Of a stretch of DNA of 64,000 nucleotides, positions 60,791 to 64,000 are shown piece after piece. The stretch is from JBAOHV01 sp037045265 (GTDB taxonomy: Bacteria; Actinomycetota; Acidimicrobiia; Acidimicrobiales; Microtrichaceae). Location: assembly GCA_037045265.1 (NCBI GenBank), contig JBAOHV010000024.1, forward strand, positions 1-64,000, written 5' to 3'. Position 1 is the stretch's first letter, and each line of letters begins with the position of its first letter. The translations under genes were made by a program, and so were the position numbers. The notes under the pieces are model-generated. The model saw only the letters and a program-made list of their open reading frames with translations, made no database searches and was not told where the DNA came from.

Positions 60791-61771
60791 TCAGTGTCCC
60801 TGTTCCTCGAGCCAGCGCTCAGCATCGATGGCGGCCATGCAACCGCTGCCCGCCGCAGTGATCGCCTGGCGGTACCAGTCGTCCTGGACGTCGCCGGCGG
60901 CGAACACGCCTTCGATGTTGGTGCGTGACGAGTCGGGCTGGGTGACGAGGTAGCCGTTGTCCTTGAGGTCGAGCTGTCCCGCGAACAGATCGGTGTTCGG
61001 CCGGTGTCCGATGGCGACGAACACACCCGTGAACGCTCGGGTCGTCACTTCGTCGGTGACCACGTCGCGTAGCTGGAGGGCCTCGACCGAGGATTCGCCG
61101 ACGATGTCCTCGACGACCGTGTTCCAGAGGAACTCGATCTTGTCGTTCGCCAGCGCGCGGTCCTGCATGATCTTGGAGGCGCGCAGGGAGTCCCGCCGGT
61201 GGATGATCGTGACCTTGCGTCCGAACCGTGCGAGGAACATCGCTTCTTCGAGTGCGGAGTCACCGCCGCCGACCACGGCGATGTCCTGATCGCGGAAGAA
61301 GAAGCCGTCACAGGTCGCGCAGGTCGACAGACCATGGCCGAGAAGGCGCTGTTCAGCCTCGAGTCCGAGCATGAGCGACCGGGCCCCGGTCGAGACGATG
61401 ACCGAGCGAGCCAGGTACGTGGGGGCGGTTTCAGTGTCGCCGATCCAGATCTTGAACGGCCGCTCCGAGAAATCGACCTTGGAGACCTTCGCGGTGAGTA
61501 TCTGGGTGCCGAACCGCTCTGCCTGCTTGCGGAAGGAGGCCATGAGCTCCGGGCCCATCACACCGTCGGGGAACCCGGGGAAGTTCTCGACCTCGGTGGT
61601 GAGCATGAGCTGACCGCCGGGCTGGTCGCTCGTGGATGACGGCTCACCCTCGATCAGCAGCGGGGAGAGGCTCGCGCGTGCCGTGTAGATGGCGGAGGTC
61701 AGCCCGGCAGGACCGGAGCCGATGATCACCACGTTGCGGATCTCGGAATCGGCAGGGGAGTGAGCGGTCAT
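60791..61771 (-). CDS. trxB: Thioredoxin reductase
   Basis: 326-residue flavoprotein. The FAD motif is NVVIIGSGPAGLTSAIYTAR, the redox pair is LSTCATCDGFFFRDQDIAVV (CATC) with NADPH motif VVGGGDSALEEAMFLARFG, and EGVFAAGDVQDDWYRQAITA is the second FAD motif. It regenerates thioredoxin with NADPH. The gap to trxA is 135 bases. Confidence 0.96.
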   Translation of the reverse strand: MTAHSPADSEIRNVVIIGSGPAGLTSAIYTARASLSPLLIEGEPSSTSDQPGGQLMLTTEVENFPGFPDGVMGPELMASFRKQAERFGTQILTAKVSKVDFSERPFKIWIGDTETAPTYLARSVIVSTGARSLMLGLEAEQRLLGHGLSTCATCDGFFFRDQDIAVVGGGDSALEEAMFLARFGRKVTIIHRRDSLRASKIMQDRALANDKIEFLWNTVVEDIVGESSVEALQLRDVVTDEVTTRAFTGVFVAIGHRPNTDLFAGQLDLKDNGYLVTQPDSSRTNIEGVFAAGDVQDDWYRQAITAAGSGCMAAIDAERWLEEQGH

Positions 61772-61836
61772 GGTTCTCCTCTATTCGGGTGATGACCTGG
61801 GCGGTCCCCACCCCTTTCGGGGTGTCGGATGGTCGA

Positions 61837-62247
61837 TCAGGCGTTGGTCGCCGACGAATCCCGACGGGACCACAGGACAACACCGACGATGGTGAGGATC
61901 ATCCCGAGCACGGTGTAGGTGATCCATACCTCACGGAACACGTAGTAGGTGAGGACCCGAACGGCGAGGATGGTCAACAGCACGAGGACAGGCAACACCA
62001 GGGTGAGGGCGACGATCGCGTGCACCGATCCCCTGGTGATCTCGAGGATCGGGCCGGTGGTCCGGTTGCGGACCTTGTCGACGTTGTCGACGATCAGACC
62101 GGTGACCTGATCGGTCCAGTCCTCCTTGGAGCCGGGGGCGGCGGCACTGCTCGTGGGCTTGGCCACGCCCGGACCGGTCTCCTGATCGGTGACGGTCGAC
62201 GCGGTCTGTGAGGGCGCGGTCGGAGCGCTACCGGCTGGCTCGGTCAT
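61837..62247 (-). CDS. Small membrane protein, unknown function
   Basis: 136 residues. A disordered N-terminus (Ser/Thr/Ala-rich) precedes LIVDNVDKVRNRTTGPILEI and two helices, AIVALTLVLPVLVLLTILAV and ITYTVLGMILTIVGVVLWSR, with a short basic end. It lies between trxB and the anti-sigma gene, but in mycobacteria this slot differs. Not recognised; a partner of the sigma system is possible. Confidence 0.6.
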   Translation of the reverse strand: MTEPAGSAPTAPSQTASTVTDQETGPGVAKPTSSAAAPGSKEDWTDQVTGLIVDNVDKVRNRTTGPILEITRGSVHAIVALTLVLPVLVLLTILAVRVLTYYVFREVWITYTVLGMILTIVGVVLWSRRDSSATNA

Positions 62248-62350
62248 GGTCGCTGAGCCTAGGGCGCGCAGGCTTCGCAGGGCGACAGTCGTCTGCTGAC
62301 CACTGGCCCGAGCACTGGTCGACCACCGGCCCGGCCGGTCATGTCACCGC

Positions 62351-63136
62351 TCAGAGCGCCGGCAGGCAGGTCCCCACTTCGTAGACCTCGTAGCCGGCCG
62401 GTCGCCGCACCACGATCACGGCGGTCCCGTCCATCGAGGCGACCGCCGCGGGTAGTTCTCCGGCGCCGAGCAACTGCTGCACGCACGGCAGCTCGTCCCG
62501 ACTCGGCGGTCTGCCGGCAGCCGAGTCGGTCGTGTCGCCGGTCTCGCCGCCCTGCCCGGTGGGGGCGGACGGATCGACCGCATGCTCCGTCGACGGGGAG
62601 ATCGTGGTCGTGCTCTGAGTGCCCGCGAAGTCGTTCGAAACCTCGCCTAGCTTCCCGGCGGCCGCGGCGATCACGGCGTCACGGTCGGCCTGGAGCCCCA
62701 GGTCGACGAGCTCGCCCATGATCGCCTCGTCCGACGAGGAACCTGAGTCGGACCCGGGCGAGGCCTCTGCACCGGACCGCCCATCCTCGAGCTGCGTGGC
62801 GACGTTGCCGGCCGAATCAGAGGACGCGAGCTGATCGGTGCCGGTTCGGTTGCTCAGCAGCAGGAATCCGCTGAAGAGCACCAGCACCAGCACTGCAGCG
62901 GCGACGAGCCACCCCTGCGATACGCGACGGTGTGGAGCTGGCACCCGCGCCGTACGCGGAGCCGAGGACCGCTCCTGTTCGTCGAAGACCGCTAGCGCCG
63001 CGCGGATACGTCGTTCACGGGACAGCTCGTCGCCGGGGACGGGCTCGTCGCGCAGCAACGCGACGAGGTCCACCGATGACGAGAGGGCGTCGTTGGACGA
63101 AACGTCGTTCGGTTCGGGGTCGGTCGTGTCGTTCAT
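62351..63136 (-). CDS. Predicted membrane-bound anti-sigma factor for SigM
   Basis: 261 residues. The cytoplasmic part (SSVDLVALLRDEPVPGDELS with RRIRAALAVFDEQERS) is short and helical; one transmembrane helix follows (GWLVAAAVLVLVLFSGFLLL), then a long acidic, Ser/Gly-rich extracellular region. ATG at 63,136 overlaps the sigma stop (ATGA), so they are coupled. The sequence is not a clear ZAS or RskA domain; the assignment comes from position and topology. Confidence 0.7.
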   Translation of the reverse strand: MNDTTDPEPNDVSSNDALSSSVDLVALLRDEPVPGDELSRERRIRAALAVFDEQERSSAPRTARVPAPHRRVSQGWLVAAAVLVLVLFSGFLLLSNRTGTDQLASSDSAGNVATQLEDGRSGAEASPGSDSGSSSDEAIMGELVDLGLQADRDAVIAAAAGKLGEVSNDFAGTQSTTTISPSTEHAVDPSAPTGQGGETGDTTDSAAGRPPSRDELPCVQQLLGAGELPAAVASMDGTAVIVVRRPAGYEVYEVGTCLPAL

Positions 63137-63768
63137 GGCTCATCCTGTGAGACGTCGACAGTGTCTGATCGGTTCCCGGCCGGACCGGCCTGATCGGTGA
63201 GCAGCTCGGCCAGCCGGGCACGTCCCCGCGAGATGCGGGAACGTACGGTCCCCGGTGCCAGGCCCAGGAGCTCGGCTATCTCGGCGTAGTCGAGCTCGGC
63301 GAGGTCCCGCAGCACGACAGGCCAGCGGAAGTCCTCGGGCAGCATTGCGAGTGCCCGTTGGAGCTCCCCTCGCTGCTCACCGGCCAAAGCGGCCTCTGCG
63401 GGGTCCGAGGCGGCAGCGTGGGCGCTCGACGGTTGCTCGAGAGCCAGGTCGGGATCGTCGCTCAGCAGCGGTCGTCTTCCCCGTCGGCGTAGCTCGTCCA
63501 GACAGGCGTTGGTCGCTACCCGGTACGACCACGTAGTGAAGGCGGATCGTCCGTCGAAGCGATCGAGGCCGCGTACCACCGCGATCAACGCCTCCTGGGT
63601 GGCGTCCTCCGCGTCGCCGCGGTCACGGCAGAGGCGATGGCACAGCGTGCGGATCCGATCGTGGTGCCTGCGCAGGAGCGTCTCGAGTGCAGCGCGGTCG
63701 CCGGACCTGGCACTGCCGACCAGATCGTGGTCGGAACGCTCGTCGGGTTCGGCGCGGGGCGGGGTCAT
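63133..63768 (-). CDS. sigM: ECF sigma factor, SigM-like
   Basis: 211 residues. Region 2: LETLLRRHHDRIRTLCHRLC with DRGDAEDATQEALIAVVRGL and SAFTTWSYRVATNACLDELR. Region 4: LPEDFRWPVVLRDLAELDYA then EIAELLGLAPGTVRSRISRG. This is the extracytoplasmic-function type. Its position between a MviN-type gene and trxB-trxA-cwlM matches sigM in mycobacteria. The ATG at 63,768 overlaps the upstream gene stop (ATGA). Confidence 0.88.
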   Translation of the reverse strand: MTPPRAEPDERSDHDLVGSARSGDRAALETLLRRHHDRIRTLCHRLCRDRGDAEDATQEALIAVVRGLDRFDGRSAFTTWSYRVATNACLDELRRRGRRPLLSDDPDLALEQPSSAHAAASDPAEAALAGEQRGELQRALAMLPEDFRWPVVLRDLAELDYAEIAELLGLAPGTVRSRISRGRARLAELLTDQAGPAGNRSDTVDVSQDEP

Positions 63769-64000
63769 CCGTCGGGCGGTCGACCGCGGAGCGTCACTTC
63801 AGCGAGCTCCACGCGGTGCCGGCCGGTGTCGAGGCTGTCGCCAAGTCCTGTGATCCAGATCATCACTACGTCGCCGTCCTGCATGCTGCGACCACCCAGC
63901 TCGATGGTTCGGGTGTCTCGCACGTCCTCGAGGACGGCGATGGGTTCCCGGCCGTCGAGCAGGTCGGGAGCCAGGGCGTCTCCTTCGCCGAGCTCGTCGC
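63765..64000 (-). CDS. C-terminal end of a larger protein, probably the MviN-associated extracytoplasmic domain
   Basis: A frame open from the window edge ends DGDVVMIWITGLGDSLDTGR then HRVELAEVTLRGRPPDG. The beta-rich IELGGRSMQDGDVVMIWITG pattern resembles the carbohydrate-binding-like C-terminal domain of MviN-type lipid II flippases in Actinobacteria, which is also the neighbour expected from synteny. Only ~78 residues are visible. The stop overlaps the sigM start by four bases. Confidence 0.5.
   Translation of the reverse strand, partial: DELGEGDALAPDLLDGREPIAVLEDVRDTRTIELGGRSMQDGDVVMIWITGLGDSLDTGRHRVELAEVTLRGRPPDG

Noticed and set aside
61809..61824. Short hairpin CACCCC...GGGGTG between trxB and the next gene
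   Set aside because: Only six base pairs and no T tract; not enough for a terminator call.

Overview
This window looks like two unrelated pieces of bacterial chromosome joined at about position 15,480-15,500. Bases 1 to ~15.4 kb resemble a betaproteobacterium (Burkholderiales-like), judged by glucarate genes with Bug-type TctC/TctB/TctA transport, a LacI regulator, ppsR, and rplU-rpmA divergent from a polyprenyl synthase that is followed by tRNA-Pro. Bases ~15.5-64 kb are a high-GC actinobacterium, probably an Acidimicrobiia-type lineage (inference). It carries the classic actinobacterial origin region: fhaA-fhaB-pstP-rodA, tRNA-Ile, DUF3566, gyrA-gyrB, dciA, recF, dnaN, dnaA, rpmH-rnpA-yidD-yidC-jag-rsmG-parA-parB and cwlM-trxA-trxB-antisigma-sigM. 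At the join a rodA reading frame is cut off after its HVQ motif, and the expected pbpA-pknA-pknB genes are absent. A chimeric metagenomic contig is the simplest explanation.

Left part (1-15.4 kb). The minus strand from ~9 kb to 1 reads lacI, tctC, gudD copy 2, a tctC remnant, tctB, tctA, gudD copy 1, garL, garR. Together they form a pathway for taking up and degrading glucarate/galactarate-type sugar acids. Three LacI-type palindromes precede tctC and one lies behind the regulator start. Then come a non-canonical patatin, ppsR, rpmA-rplU, an ispB-like synthase and tRNA-Pro(CGG). Beyond the tRNA the base composition drops, and small orphan genes appear, including a candidate RelE/ParE-type toxin pair; this resembles the edge of an island. 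Many genes here are split by single-base frameshifts in otherwise well conserved proteins, so sequencing error is more likely than true decay.

Right part, accessory stretch (19-42 kb). It holds tRNA-Leu(CAG), small membrane and lipoproteins, a patatin, two flavin-binding PPOX proteins around a broken NarL-type response regulator, a three-PAS GGDEF-EAL protein, an uncharacterised winged-helix AAA ATPase, and a pirin. Further on are a phosphoribosyltransferase, an NDMA-type alcohol dehydrogenase, an L,D-transpeptidase, a DrrAB-type exporter, a luciferase-like oxidoreductase, a TesB thioesterase, an inositol-phosphatase-family enzyme, an orphan ABC ATPase and a FliA/WhiG-type sigma factor.

Right part, origin stretch (42-64 kb). 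Replication genes run leftward from dnaA, and the ribosomal, membrane-insertion and partition genes run rightward. Matches to the DnaA box lie just upstream of dnaA, upstream of gyrB and between parB and cwlM. Three parS-like palindromes lie in yidD, in rsmG and upstream of parA. The window ends inside a gene that overlaps the sigM start.
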